DNA from: an uncultured Clostridium sp.
Lineage (GTDB): Bacteria > Bacillota > Clostridia > Clostridiales > Clostridiaceae
Length of the DNA stretch: 64,000 bases
Reading direction: 5' to 3'
NCBI GenBank assembly: GCA_900547475.1
Contig: URGW01000003.1
Location: forward strand, 62,001 to 126,000
Shown here: positions 17,196 through 26,046 of the stretch, piece by piece
Layout: the number at the start of each line of letters is the position of its first letter
Numbering within the stretch: position 1 is the stretch's first letter
Notes under the pieces: generated by a model
Database searches by the model: none
The model's input: only the letters and a program-made list of their open reading frames with translations
What the model was told of the DNA's origin: nothing
Position numbers and translations under genes: made by a program

Positions 17196-18398
17196 TTATT
17201 TACCTAAACCAAATTCACTATGAAGCAATCTTACTGCTTCTGAAACATTTTCAGTATCAATTAAACACCAAATAGTCATATTAGAATCTGTTGTTTGCAA
17301 TATTTCAATATTATTACTTGTTAGAGTGTTTATTATTCTTGCCATAACTCCTGGAACTCCATTCATTCCAGCACCAACAATAGCTACAGTACTACAATTT
17401 TCAATAGTTGTGTACTTAATTTCAGCTTTACTCATAATTTCTGAAAGTTTTTCTTTTTCAGTAGCATCAATAGTGAACATTTGATGTTCTGGGAAAATGT
17501 TTATTAAATCTAAACTTATATGGTTTTTAGCTAATAATTCTAAAAGATTTCTGTAAGTTCCTTTACCTTTATTATCTGATAACCTTACTCTTACTTGAAC
17601 TCTATTATTTAAATGAGTTATTCCAGAAATTAATCTCTTTTCTTCTTCTGAAACACTACTCTTAATTACAGTACCCTTTGAATCATTCATAGTATTTTTA
17701 ATAACTAATGGTACATTTCCCTTTTTAGCTAAGGCAACAGCTTTTGGATGAATAACCTTTGCCCCTTGATCAGCTAATTGAAATACCTCATTATATGTCA
17801 TTTCATTTATAAGAGATGCATCCTCTACCATTCTTGGATCTGCTGTCATTATACCATCAACGTCAGTATATATATCTATCTCTTTAGCCTTTAATGCAAC
17901 ACCTAATATACATGCAGAAGTATCACTTCCGCCTCTTCCTAAAGTTGTGAAAAATCCATCTTTAGTAACCCCTTGGAATCCTGTTACTACTGGCACCTTT
18001 CCTTCCTCTAGAATTTTCATTATATTATGAGTATCCACATCGATAGCTTGTGCATCAGTGTGGACATCATTAGTTATAATTCCAGCTTGCCCTCCAGTTA
18101 GTGGAACTGCAGTTATTCCATGCTTATATAAATCATTACATAATACTACTGAACTTATTATCTCTCCACAACACATTAATAAGTCTTGAGCCTTTTTATT
18201 ATTATCTTTAAAATTATTATCTACAAGTGATAATAGGGTATCTGTTGCATAGGCTTCTCCAATTCTTCCCATTGCTGATACTACTACTACTGGCTTTAAT
18301 CCACTTTCAATTGCCTTCCCTATTTTATTTATTACTTGTTTTCTTCTTTCCTCTGTAGATACAGATGTTCCTCCGAACTTTTGCACTATTATATTCAA
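17196..18398 (-). CDS. Aspartate kinase (DapG-like)
   Basis: It phosphorylates aspartate, the first step to lysine, diaminopimelate, threonine and methionine. The protein has 400 residues: an amino-acid-kinase domain starting IIVQKFGGTSVSTEERR, with TTLGRGGSDTSACILG near residue 158 and DVDGIMTADPRMV near 180, then two ACT domains (about 265-400). Length and layout match the Bacillus DapG type. No lysine riboswitch is visible: only 21 bases separate it from ymxH upstream, so the two are co-transcribed. A similar ymxH-dapG proximity occurs in other Firmicutes, and the enzyme may supply diaminopimelate or dipicolinate during sporulation. Confidence 0.92.
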   Translation of the reverse strand: MNIIVQKFGGTSVSTEERRKQVINKIGKAIESGLKPVVVVSAMGRIGEAYATDTLLSLVDNNFKDNNKKAQDLLMCCGEIISSVVLCNDLYKHGITAVPLTGGQAGIITNDVHTDAQAIDVDTHNIMKILEEGKVPVVTGFQGVTKDGFFTTLGRGGSDTSACILGVALKAKEIDIYTDVDGIMTADPRMVEDASLINEMTYNEVFQLADQGAKVIHPKAVALAKKGNVPLVIKNTMNDSKGTVIKSSVSEEEKRLISGITHLNNRVQVRVRLSDNKGKGTYRNLLELLAKNHISLDLINIFPEHQMFTIDATEKEKLSEIMSKAEIKYTTIENCSTVAIVGAGMNGVPGVMARIINTLTSNNIEILQTTDSNMTIWCLIDTENVSEAVRLLHSEFGLGK

Positions 18399-18419
18399 GG
18401 AATCTCCCCCTTAAGTTTT

Positions 18420-18725
18420 TTAAGCTCTCGCTCTTTTTATCTTTCCTTCCTCAGCAGAGATTACTATGACATTAGTTCCAACCTTTGTTACACATTCCCA
18501 CGGTATTTCAACATATTCTTTGCTACCAAAGAAGCTAAACTTACTTGCACTAATACCAACAACCAGGAATTTAAGATATCCTTCTTCATCAATTATAAAA
18601 TCAATATTTTGAGCGCTATCATACTTTTCTGCACTTTCTAAATTAAAAATTTCATATCTTTCTAACTCACTTAAGTTTCTAAGTTGACTTTCTGGCTTTT
18701 TTTCGTAATATTCAAAATCCTTCAT
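18420..18725 (-). CDS. YlmC/YmxH-family PRC-barrel protein
   Basis: The start at 18725 (MKDFEYYEKK, 101 residues) is fixed by GGAGGTAATT; the upstream frame to 18761 is not preceded by a site. The protein has one PRC-barrel domain (AEKYDSAQNIDFIIDEEGYLKFLVVG ... EYVEIPWECVTKVGTNVIVIS), as in the YlmC/YmxH family, associated with sporulation in Bacillus and Clostridium but with no known biochemical role. It forms a two-gene unit with the aspartokinase gene. The basic C-terminus (KIKRARA) fits relatives. Confidence 0.82.
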   Translation of the reverse strand: MKDFEYYEKKPESQLRNLSELERYEIFNLESAEKYDSAQNIDFIIDEEGYLKFLVVGISASKFSFFGSKEYVEIPWECVTKVGTNVIVISAEEGKIKRARA

Positions 18726-18850
18726 AATAATTACCTCCTTGTTATACATAATATTATGCATCCAATAGATAATATATTACTTTACATATACTATTAAAAT
18801 CCAAACAGCGCTTTACTCTCCTTAAATAATATATCAACTATAAGCTAAAC

Positions 18851-20155
18851 TTACAATAGAAATTTTTCATCACTACAACTCTTATATGCAACTTTAGAGT
18901 CATTTATTATTTTATTTAAATTTTCAGCTTCTATTCCTTGCCCAACAAAAGCAGTACTAATTATTCCTGGCTTAAAGCACCTCTCCAATACATAGTTTAT
19001 GTCATCACTATCTATTTTGTTAATTCTCTTAATAACATCTTCTTGTGTTTTAATTTTATTTTGTAATAAGAAACATTTTGCATTAGCAAACATTCTAGAT
19101 GAAGTACTTTCTAAACCTAATATATAACTTGCTTTAATTTTTTCTTTATTAATCTCTAATAACTCTTTACTTATACCTTTTTTAGCAAAATCATGTAAAT
19201 GTTCATTAATAACACTTATTGCTTTATCACAATACTTATTACTTAATCCTGTATATATATTTAATGTTCCAACTCCTAAATAAGGTTGCATATAAGAATA
19301 AATACTATAGCATAACCCTAACTCTTCCCTAACTTTTTGGAAAAGTATTGATGATGCACCACCACCAAATATATTGTTTAATAATACTAATGAATAAGAT
19401 TTATCATCAGCATATGGCAATCCATTTAAACCTAAATTTATATGAACTTGCTCTATTTGCTTTTCTACATACTTACTATCATGCTTTAATTCAATAGCTT
19501 CATAAATTGGATTATATATATCGTCCTTGCTCCACTTTCCAAAGTACTCTTCTATAAGCTTCTTTAACTCCTTTTCATCAAACTTTCCACAAATGCTAAG
19601 TACAGAATTATAAGGAGTATAATGTGTTCTAATATAATCTTTAATCTTCTTTCTATTAAATGATTTTATTTTATCAGGTGTACCTAAAATTGGATATGCT
19701 AAAGAATTATTTCCAAAGATAGCTTCTGAATGTATTTCATCTAGTACATCTTCTGGATTATCTTGACTCATATTTATTTCTTCAATAACTACACCTTTTT
19801 CTTTTTCAATTTCCTCTTCATCAAATTTTGAATTTAATATCATATCAGAAATTACATCTAAACATAAATCTACATGTGTATTTAATGCTTTTATATAATA
19901 ACAGGTATTTTCCTTACTTGTATAAGCATTAATTTGACCACCTATATTTTCTATTTCTTGTACAATATCTTTTGCACTTCTTTTATTTGTTCCTTTAAAA
20001 AACATATGCTCTATAAAATGTGAAATTCCGTTTACATCTTTATTTTCATTTCTTGAACCATTTTGAACCATTATTCCTACACTTATAGAATTAACATGCT
20101 CAATATATTCTGTTACAACTCTTAAACCATTATCTAATGTATATAAGTTAAACAT
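18851..20155 (-). CDS. M16-family zinc peptidase (YmxG/MlpA type)
   Basis: I start at the ATG at 20155 (MFNLYTLDNGLRV, 434 residues), because GGAGG lies six bases upstream; the frame's earlier ATG at 20167 overlaps that site. The inverted zinc motif HxxEH is intact (HFIEHMFFKG, His46, Glu49, His50), with the distal glutamate in the GVVIEEINMS segment near 122. A second M16 domain follows (from about 190), with GGGASSILFQKVREELGLCYSI. Such single-chain dimer-like peptidases next to pnp are typical of Firmicutes (ymxG or mlpA). It is probably cytoplasmic and may degrade short peptides. A terminator separates it from pnp. Confidence 0.9.
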   Translation of the reverse strand: MFNLYTLDNGLRVVTEYIEHVNSISVGIMVQNGSRNENKDVNGISHFIEHMFFKGTNKRSAKDIVQEIENIGGQINAYTSKENTCYYIKALNTHVDLCLDVISDMILNSKFDEEEIEKEKGVVIEEINMSQDNPEDVLDEIHSEAIFGNNSLAYPILGTPDKIKSFNRKKIKDYIRTHYTPYNSVLSICGKFDEKELKKLIEEYFGKWSKDDIYNPIYEAIELKHDSKYVEKQIEQVHINLGLNGLPYADDKSYSLVLLNNIFGGGASSILFQKVREELGLCYSIYSYMQPYLGVGTLNIYTGLSNKYCDKAISVINEHLHDFAKKGISKELLEINKEKIKASYILGLESTSSRMFANAKCFLLQNKIKTQEDVIKRINKIDSDDINYVLERCFKPGIISTAFVGQGIEAENLNKIINDSKVAYKSCSDEKFLL

Positions 20156-20224
20156 ATTTTCCTCCATTTTTATTGATTTGCTTTTAGTTTATTTTAATCT
20201 TATCATATTTATTCTACATAGTAA

Positions 20225-20256
20225 AAAAAAGAGAATTATTTTAAATTCTCTTTTAA
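20225..20256 (-). terminator. Intrinsic terminator after pnp
   Basis: An inverted repeat AAAAGAGAATT / AATTCTCTTTT (20227-20254) with a 6-base loop is followed on the minus strand by TTTTTTTTAC. It lies 10 bases after the pnp stop codon. Confidence 0.8.
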
Positions 20257-20264
20257 CATTTCTA

Positions 20265-22364
20265 TTATTCTGTTATCTCTTCTTGTGGAAGAGCATCTTT
20301 TCTTGAAAGGTTAATTCTTCCTTGAGAGTCAATTTCAGTTACCTTAACTAAAATTTCGTCTCCAACAGATACAACATCTTCAACCTTTTCTACTCTCTTC
20401 TTATCTAATTTAGAAATATGACAAAGACCTTCTTTATTAGGTAAGATTTCAATAAATGCACCAAATGCAGCTATTTTAGTTACTTTTCCTAAGTAAACTT
20501 CACCTGCTTGAACTTCCTTAGTTAATCCTTCGATTATTCTAATAGCTTCATTTACTCCATCATGATCTGGTGAAGAAACAAATACTGTACCATCTTCTTT
20601 TATATCAATTTTAACACCTGTATCAGCTATTATCTTATTAATAACCTTACCACCTGCTCCAATAACATCTCTTATTTTTTCTGGATCAATAGTAATAGTT
20701 GATGTTTTTGGTGCAAATTTAGATACTTCCGATTTTGGTGCTGGAATACATTCATTAATTTTATCTAAAATGTGTAGTCTAGCTTTTCTTGCATTTTTAA
20801 TTGCTGTTTCAATTACATTAAAGCTTAACCCCTTAATTTTAGTATCAACTTGAATTGAAGTTATCCCTTCAGTTGTACCAGCTACTTTAAAGTCCATATC
20901 ACCAAAGAAATCTTCAATTCCTTGAATATCAGTTAAGACTTCTTCTTCAGTTAAATCTTCTGATGTTATAAGTCCCATTGCAATACCAGCTGCTGGTCTC
21001 TTAATTGGAACACCTGCATCTAATAATGCTAATGTAGATCCACAAACAGAGGCTTGAGAAGTTGAACCATTTGAACTTAATACTTCTGAAACTAATCTAA
21101 TTGTATATGGGAATTCTTCTTCTGAAGGAATAAGTGGTTCTAAGGCTCTTTCAGCTAAAGCTCCGTGTCCTATTTCCCTTCTACCTGGTCCTCTTAATGG
21201 TTTTACTTCACCAACAGAATAAGCAGGGAAGTTATAGTGATGCATATATCTCTTAGATTCAGTTTCACCTATACCATCTATAATTTGAATATCCCCAACA
21301 GCACCTAAAGTAGCTACTGTCATAACTTGAGTTAATCCTCTTGTAAATAAACCAGTTCCATGAGTTCTTGGTAATAAGTCAACTTCACATGAAATCTTTC
21401 TTATTTCATCAAAAGCTCTTCCATCAGGTCTTCTAGAATGATTTAAAAGCATATCTCTTACTACTTCTTTTTGCATGTTATAAACTATTTCTTTAGAATC
21501 TGCAAATGTATCTGGATACTTTTCTGCAAATTCTTCAGTTATTTTATCGTTTACCACATCCATTGCCGCATTTCTTTCATCCTTATCAGTAATCCACATA
21601 GCTTCTTTAATCATTTCGCTAGCAAATTCTTTGATATCCTTTGTAAGCTCTTCATCTGGCTTATAAAGAATAGGTTCATCCTTTTCTTTTCCGAATTTAG
21701 CCATTGCTTCTTCTTGGAATGCAACTATATCTTGACATTTCTCAAAACCATATTCAATTGCTTTAATCATTGTATCTTCTGGTATTTCATTTCCACCAGC
21801 TTCAATCATCATAACTCTTTCTTTAGTTGCACAAACAGTTAATTGAAGAATACTTTCTTCTCTTTCTTTTGAAGTAGGGTTTAAAACAAAATTTCCATCG
21901 ATTAATCCAACTTGCACTGCTGCAACTGGAGTTGTAAAAGGAATACTTGATAGAGATAATGCCATTGATGCTGCATTAATTGCTAGAATTTCTGGTAAGT
22001 TATCTTGTTCTACAGATACAACTGTACAAACCACTTGAACATCATTTCTATATCCCTTAGGGAATAGTGGTCTTAATGGTCTATCTACAGCTCTTCCGAA
22101 AAGAATTGCATTTTCTGAAGGTCTACCTTCTCTTTTTATAAATCCACCTGGTATTTTACCAACTGCGTATAATCTTTCTTCGTATTCAACACTTAATGGG
22201 AAGAAATCTATTCCTTCTCTCGGTTTTTCTGAAGCATTAACATTTGTTAATATTACTGTATCTCCATAGCTCATAAAAATAGCTGCATTTGATAACATTC
22301 CAACTCTACCAAATTCAACTTTCATATTTCTACCAGCTATATTTCTTTCTAGTATATTAGTCAT
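20265..22364 (-). CDS. pnp: Polynucleotide phosphorylase
   Basis: A 3'-5' exoribonuclease that uses phosphate and also adds tails, part of the RNA degradosome. The protein has 699 residues, the normal length, with two RNase PH domains (1-220 and about 310-545), a linking helical domain, a KH domain near 555-610 (IRDVIGAGGKVINKII) and an S1 domain near 622-690 (GEVYLGKVTKIAAFGAFIEILPNKEGLCHIS). Active-site blocks FTRGLTQVMTVATLG and GVPIKRPAAGIAMGLI are intact. It follows rpsO with an intervening hairpin, the usual arrangement. Confidence 0.97.
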   Translation of the reverse strand: MTNILERNIAGRNMKVEFGRVGMLSNAAIFMSYGDTVILTNVNASEKPREGIDFFPLSVEYEERLYAVGKIPGGFIKREGRPSENAILFGRAVDRPLRPLFPKGYRNDVQVVCTVVSVEQDNLPEILAINAASMALSLSSIPFTTPVAAVQVGLIDGNFVLNPTSKEREESILQLTVCATKERVMMIEAGGNEIPEDTMIKAIEYGFEKCQDIVAFQEEAMAKFGKEKDEPILYKPDEELTKDIKEFASEMIKEAMWITDKDERNAAMDVVNDKITEEFAEKYPDTFADSKEIVYNMQKEVVRDMLLNHSRRPDGRAFDEIRKISCEVDLLPRTHGTGLFTRGLTQVMTVATLGAVGDIQIIDGIGETESKRYMHHYNFPAYSVGEVKPLRGPGRREIGHGALAERALEPLIPSEEEFPYTIRLVSEVLSSNGSTSQASVCGSTLALLDAGVPIKRPAAGIAMGLITSEDLTEEEVLTDIQGIEDFFGDMDFKVAGTTEGITSIQVDTKIKGLSFNVIETAIKNARKARLHILDKINECIPAPKSEVSKFAPKTSTITIDPEKIRDVIGAGGKVINKIIADTGVKIDIKEDGTVFVSSPDHDGVNEAIRIIEGLTKEVQAGEVYLGKVTKIAAFGAFIEILPNKEGLCHISKLDKKRVEKVEDVVSVGDEILVKVTEIDSQGRINLSRKDALPQEEITE

Positions 22365-22415
22365 TTAATAACCTCCCTTCAGGTTTTACGGTTCTACTAA
22401 TTTAATCTTCTTAAA

Positions 22416-22445
22416 ATAATAGAGCGGATAAAACCCGCTCTATCA
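22416..22445 (-). terminator. Hairpin between rpsO and pnp (partial terminator or processing site)
   Basis: GATAGAGCGGG and CCGCTCTATT form a strong GC-rich stem on the minus strand, 5 bases after the rpsO stop. The following ATTATTTTAAG is only weakly T-rich. It could lower read-through into pnp or be a ribonuclease III-type processing site, as known between rpsO and pnp elsewhere. Confidence 0.65.
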
Positions 22446-22449
22446 AAGA

Positions 22450-22713
22450 CTATCTTCTTAAGCCTAATTTTGCTATTATAGCTCTGTATCTTTCGATATC
22501 TTGTTCAGCTAAGTAATTTAAAAGACCTCTTCTTTGTCCAACCATCATTAAAAGACCTCTTCTTGAGTGGTGGTCTTTCTTGTGAACTTTTAAGTGTCCA
22601 GTTAATGAGTTGATTCTTTCAGTTAAAAGAGCGATTTGAACTTCTGGTGAACCAGTGTCTCCTTCATGTCTTCCGTATTGTTTGATTAATTCTTGCTTTC
22701 TTATTGCGTCCAT
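22450..22713 (-). CDS. rpsO: 30S ribosomal protein S15
   Basis: At 87 residues this is a complete uS15, which binds 16S rRNA early in assembly of the 30S platform. The ATG at 22713 (MDAIRKQELIKQYG) is set by GGAGGTGTC; the longer frame upstream to 22770 is untranslated leader. The conserved blocks HEGDTGSPEVQIALLTERI and HLKVHKKDHHSRRGLLMMVGQRR are intact. A 78-nt leader downstream of a strong promoter could carry an S15 autoregulatory fold, but I could not see one clearly. Confidence 0.97.
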   Translation of the reverse strand: MDAIRKQELIKQYGRHEGDTGSPEVQIALLTERINSLTGHLKVHKKDHHSRRGLLMMVGQRRGLLNYLAEQDIERYRAIIAKLGLRR

Positions 22714-22797
22714 AATGACACCTCCAGTTAATTTATCCCCTATTTCCAGGAAAAGAGAAATCACCCTCAAATCTTAGAAGTAGGTTCTTCATGAAAT

Positions 22798-22826
22798 ATT
22801 ATAGCAAAGTAAGTCTATCTTGTAAA
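22798..22826 (-). promoter_or_regulatory. Promoter of rpsO-pnp
   Basis: Reading on the minus strand, TTTACA (22826-22821) and a perfect TATAAT (22803-22798) are separated by 17 bases. Transcription should start near 22791, giving a leader of about 78 bases before the S15 start. Confidence 0.75.
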
Positions 22827-22878
22827 CATAATTTATAATTTTAAATTTATTTAGAATTTATTATCTAATAATAAAAAT

Positions 22879-23817
22879 TTATATATTATTTTGCCCTATA
22901 ACTTCACTATTTTCCTCTGCAAATTTTTTATCTTTTTTTAATTGTTCAATTAATTCATAAATATCATTAAATTTTATTTCATCTCTAATTCTATCAATAA
23001 AATAAATATTAATTTCTTTTCCATATATATCATTACTAAAGTCTAAAATATAGGTTTCTACCGTTAATTCTTGCCCATTTACTGTTGGATTATTCCCTAT
23101 AGAAGTAATTCCTTTAAAAATTTTTTCATTTATTTTTACATTAGTGTAGTATACACCCTTTTTAGGAATAACCTTTTGTTTATTTATTTCTAAATTAGCA
23201 GTTGGAAATCCTATAGTTCTACCTAACTTTTTCCCATCTATTACTTTTCCTGAAAGCATATATGGCCTAGATAACATATTAAATGCTTTTCTCACATTTC
23301 CATCAACTAATTCTTTCCTAATAGTTGTAGAACTTATTGTTTTACCCTCACTTTTAAAAGGTTCCATTACATATAATTTATATCTATATTCTTCTTCAAA
23401 CTTTTTTAAAAGCTCAACATTTCCTAAATTTTTATAACCAAACTTAAAATTAAACCCTACTACAATGCCCTTTACATTATAAGTTTTACATAACCAGCTA
23501 ATAAATTCATCTGGCATCATCTTCATCATTTTTTCATCAAAATCTTGAAATGCCAGTATATCTATTCCTTCTTTTTGTAAAACATTAATCTTCTCTTCAT
23601 TAGTCATAATCAATTCTATTTTGTTATTACTATTTATAAATCTTCTAGGATGATTTCTAAAAGTAAAAACAATAGATTTACTCTTATTTTCTTTAGCTAA
23701 ACTTTTAACTTTTCTCACTAATGATAAGTGTCCTAAATGTAATCCATCAAAGCTACCAAGGGCTATATAATTTTTTTTACTTTCTTCATCCAAAGCTTTG
23801 TTATCATATATTAGCAT
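22879..23817 (-). CDS. ribF: Bifunctional riboflavin kinase / FAD synthetase
   Basis: It phosphorylates riboflavin to FMN and adenylylates FMN to FAD. The protein has 312 residues: an N-terminal nucleotidyltransferase domain with LGSFDGLHLGH near residue 21 and SSTTIRKEL near 160, then the riboflavin kinase domain from about 185 with GRTIGFPTANLEI. Both catalytic parts are present, so it is fully bifunctional. It is the last gene of the long operon that starts at rimP, 11 bases after truB. Confidence 0.95.
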   Translation of the reverse strand: MLIYDNKALDEESKKNYIALGSFDGLHLGHLSLVRKVKSLAKENKSKSIVFTFRNHPRRFINSNNKIELIMTNEEKINVLQKEGIDILAFQDFDEKMMKMMPDEFISWLCKTYNVKGIVVGFNFKFGYKNLGNVELLKKFEEEYRYKLYVMEPFKSEGKTISSTTIRKELVDGNVRKAFNMLSRPYMLSGKVIDGKKLGRTIGFPTANLEINKQKVIPKKGVYYTNVKINEKIFKGITSIGNNPTVNGQELTVETYILDFSNDIYGKEINIYFIDRIRDEIKFNDIYELIEQLKKDKKFAEENSEVIGQNNI

Positions 23818-23828
23818 TACTTATTCTC

Positions 23829-24707
23829 CTATGTGATTAGTAACTTCTCTATTTTAAAGCCAGCATTATTTCTTTCACCTAGGCCTATAAAATTACCATC
23901 TTCATCATATACTCTATATAATCTATTATTGATAATATCATCTTTAGTAAATCTATTATCAGCAACTCTAACTCCATTTACAAGAAGTCTTACATACTTT
24001 CCATGAACTGTAATTGCTTCATATTTACTTAAGGCTTCTTCCATAGTTACGATATAGTCACCTATATTTTCCTCTGTTAAATCATTAATATTAATTGAAC
24101 TTTCTTGTGAAAATACAGAAGTTTTCGCTCTGTTCAAGTCAGTCATAGTTGCAAAAACTTCTAACTTTTCTCCTATATCATAACATAGACTTCTTATATA
24201 AGTTCCTTTAGAACATGTAACCTTCATAGAAACATAAGGATTGTTTATTTTAATATCTTCAATATTATAGATTTTTATCAATCTACCTTCTCTTTCTACT
24301 TCTATTCCTTTTCTAGCTAACTCGTAAAGTCTAACCCCATTTTGCTTTAAAGCTGAATACATAGGTGGAACTTGAGAATATTCTCCTATAAATCCTTTAA
24401 CTACATCTAATATATCTTCATTCTCTAAATTAGAAGGATCTCTTTCCTCTAAAATTTCGCCTTCTAAATCATAAGTAGTTGTCCTAATTCCTAACTTAAA
24501 AGTAACTTCATATACTTTTTCTGAATCCATTATATAATCTATTATTTTAGTTGCTCTTCCAATACATACAGGCAATACCCCTGTTGCTTCTGGATCTAAT
24601 GTACCAGTATGCCCAACCTTTCCTGTTTTAGCTACTTTTTTCACTACTCTAACAACATCAAAAGATGACATTCCCTTTGGTTTAAAGATATTTAAAATTC
24701 CATTCAT
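23829..24707 (-). CDS. truB: tRNA pseudouridine-55 synthase
   Basis: It makes the conserved pseudouridine 55 in the tRNA T-loop. The protein has 292 residues, starting MNGILNIFKPKGMSSFDVV. The catalytic aspartate is Asp38 in GHTGTLDPEATGVLP, and the motifs YSALKQNGVRLYELAR and SKGTYIRSLCYDIG follow. A C-terminal PUA-like region ends the protein. It sits in the conserved order nrnA-truB-ribF and nearly abuts nrnA (3-base gap). Confidence 0.96.
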   Translation of the reverse strand: MNGILNIFKPKGMSSFDVVRVVKKVAKTGKVGHTGTLDPEATGVLPVCIGRATKIIDYIMDSEKVYEVTFKLGIRTTTYDLEGEILEERDPSNLENEDILDVVKGFIGEYSQVPPMYSALKQNGVRLYELARKGIEVEREGRLIKIYNIEDIKINNPYVSMKVTCSKGTYIRSLCYDIGEKLEVFATMTDLNRAKTSVFSQESSININDLTEENIGDYIVTMEEALSKYEAITVHGKYVRLLVNGVRVADNRFTKDDIINNRLYRVYDEDGNFIGLGERNNAGFKIEKLLIT

Positions 24708-24710
24708 ATC

Positions 24711-25682
24711 TTACAACTCTTTCTGTATTTCATTTAATATTTCGTATTTAGCTTCTTCCATTGACATATTTTTAATTTTTATACCAGATGCTCTTATATG
24801 ACCTCCGCCACCAAAAACCTCTGCTATTTTTCTTACATCAACATAGCTTTTTGCCCTAAGGCTCGCTTTTACACCATCTTCAACTTCTTTTAATAATAAA
24901 GTTACTTCAACACCTTTAATTTGAAGTCCATAAGAAATTATATCTGATGTATCTCCTACATCAATTCCTAAATCTGCTGTAAAGTTTTTATCTATTTCTA
25001 ACAATGCAACTTTTCCATTTAAAATAAGTTGCATACTGCTTAAAGCTTTTCCAATTAGCTTTATTCTACTAAAATCCTTATTATCAAAAAGACTTTGATA
25101 AATAAAAGTATTATCTACACCTATTTTCTTTAATACTGCAGATATTTTATGTGTTCTTTCTGTTACGTTAGAATGTCTATATGCACCTGTATCAGTTACT
25201 ATTGAAGTATACATACAAGTTCCTATATCTTTTATAACGCTATCTTCTTTTTCAAAGCTTATTCCCATTAAATTTAATAATTCAAATACTATTTCTGCAG
25301 TTGCAGCTGCATTTGAGTCTATATAATTAATATCACCATATTTATCATTTGATAGATGATGATCTATATTTACTATTGTGCCAGTGAATTCTTTTAAATT
25401 TGCACTTACTCTCTCTAAGTTTCCACAATCAAGCACCACTACAATATCAGTTTCATCTACAGGCTCTGTAATTTCTCCTGTAATTTCATCTGATCCCTTT
25501 AGAAATTTTAAATTTTCTGACAAAGTATCCTTTGATATTATGTAACAATCCTTGTTTAAACTTTTTAAAGCGTTAAAAAGTGCAAGAACACTACCTACTG
25601 CATCACCATCAGGTGATACATGGTAGGTAATGCCTATTTTTTTACTTTCTAATATAAACTTTGCAATTTGACTTAATGTCAT
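24711..25682 (-). CDS. nrnA: DHH-family phosphoesterase (NrnA-type nanoRNase/pAp phosphatase)
   Basis: It probably degrades RNA oligonucleotides of 2-5 nucleotides and dephosphorylates pAp. The protein has 323 residues with the DHH motifs HVSPDGDAVGS near residue 20, VVLDCGN, the DHH signature (NIDHHLSND) near 110 and IVTDTGAYRHSN near 165. The DHHA1 domain ends with GGGGHIRASG. The position between rbfA and truB is the standard one for nrnA in Firmicutes. A second, more distant paralogue lies at 37044-38015. Confidence 0.92.
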   Translation of the reverse strand: MTLSQIAKFILESKKIGITYHVSPDGDAVGSVLALFNALKSLNKDCYIISKDTLSENLKFLKGSDEITGEITEPVDETDIVVVLDCGNLERVSANLKEFTGTIVNIDHHLSNDKYGDINYIDSNAAATAEIVFELLNLMGISFEKEDSVIKDIGTCMYTSIVTDTGAYRHSNVTERTHKISAVLKKIGVDNTFIYQSLFDNKDFSRIKLIGKALSSMQLILNGKVALLEIDKNFTADLGIDVGDTSDIISYGLQIKGVEVTLLLKEVEDGVKASLRAKSYVDVRKIAEVFGGGGHIRASGIKIKNMSMEEAKYEILNEIQKEL

Positions 25683-25683
25683 A

Positions 25684-26034
25684 TTACTTATCTTTTACCT
25701 TTTGAATTAATTCTTCAATATGCATTCCATAATTTATTGAATCATCAAGTTCAAATATTATTTGAGGATTGTATCTTAAATTAATTCTTTGACCTATTTC
25801 TCTTCTAATATATCCACTAGCATTTTTTAGAGCAATAAATGTATTGTTCTTTTCTTCATCATCTTTTCCAAATATACTTACAAATACCTTTGCATATCTT
25901 AAATCTTTAGTTACCTTTACATCAGTAACTGATACCATGGCAGTAAGTCTTGGATCTTTTATTTCATTTCTTATTATAGTACTAATTTCTCTTTTTACTT
26001 CTTCGTTTATTCTTCCGCCTCTATAGTTAGCCAT
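25684..26034 (-). CDS. rbfA: Ribosome-binding factor A
   Basis: A 116-residue KH-fold factor that assists late 30S maturation. The family start YRGGRINEEVKREISTIIRNEIKDPRLTAMVSVTDVKVTKDLRYAKVFVS and the end RYNPQIIFELDDSINYGMHIEELI are intact. It ends one base before nrnA starts and begins 12 bases after infB, so the genes are one transcript. Confidence 0.96.
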   Translation of the reverse strand: MANYRGGRINEEVKREISTIIRNEIKDPRLTAMVSVTDVKVTKDLRYAKVFVSIFGKDDEEKNNTFIALKNASGYIRREIGQRINLRYNPQIIFELDDSINYGMHIEELIQKVKDK

Positions 26035-26046
26035 TCAAAACACCTC

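Noticed and set aside
17196..18850. Lysine riboswitch before the aspartokinase gene
   Set aside because: Only 21 bases lie between ymxH and the kinase gene, and the region before ymxH shows no lysine-riboswitch core.
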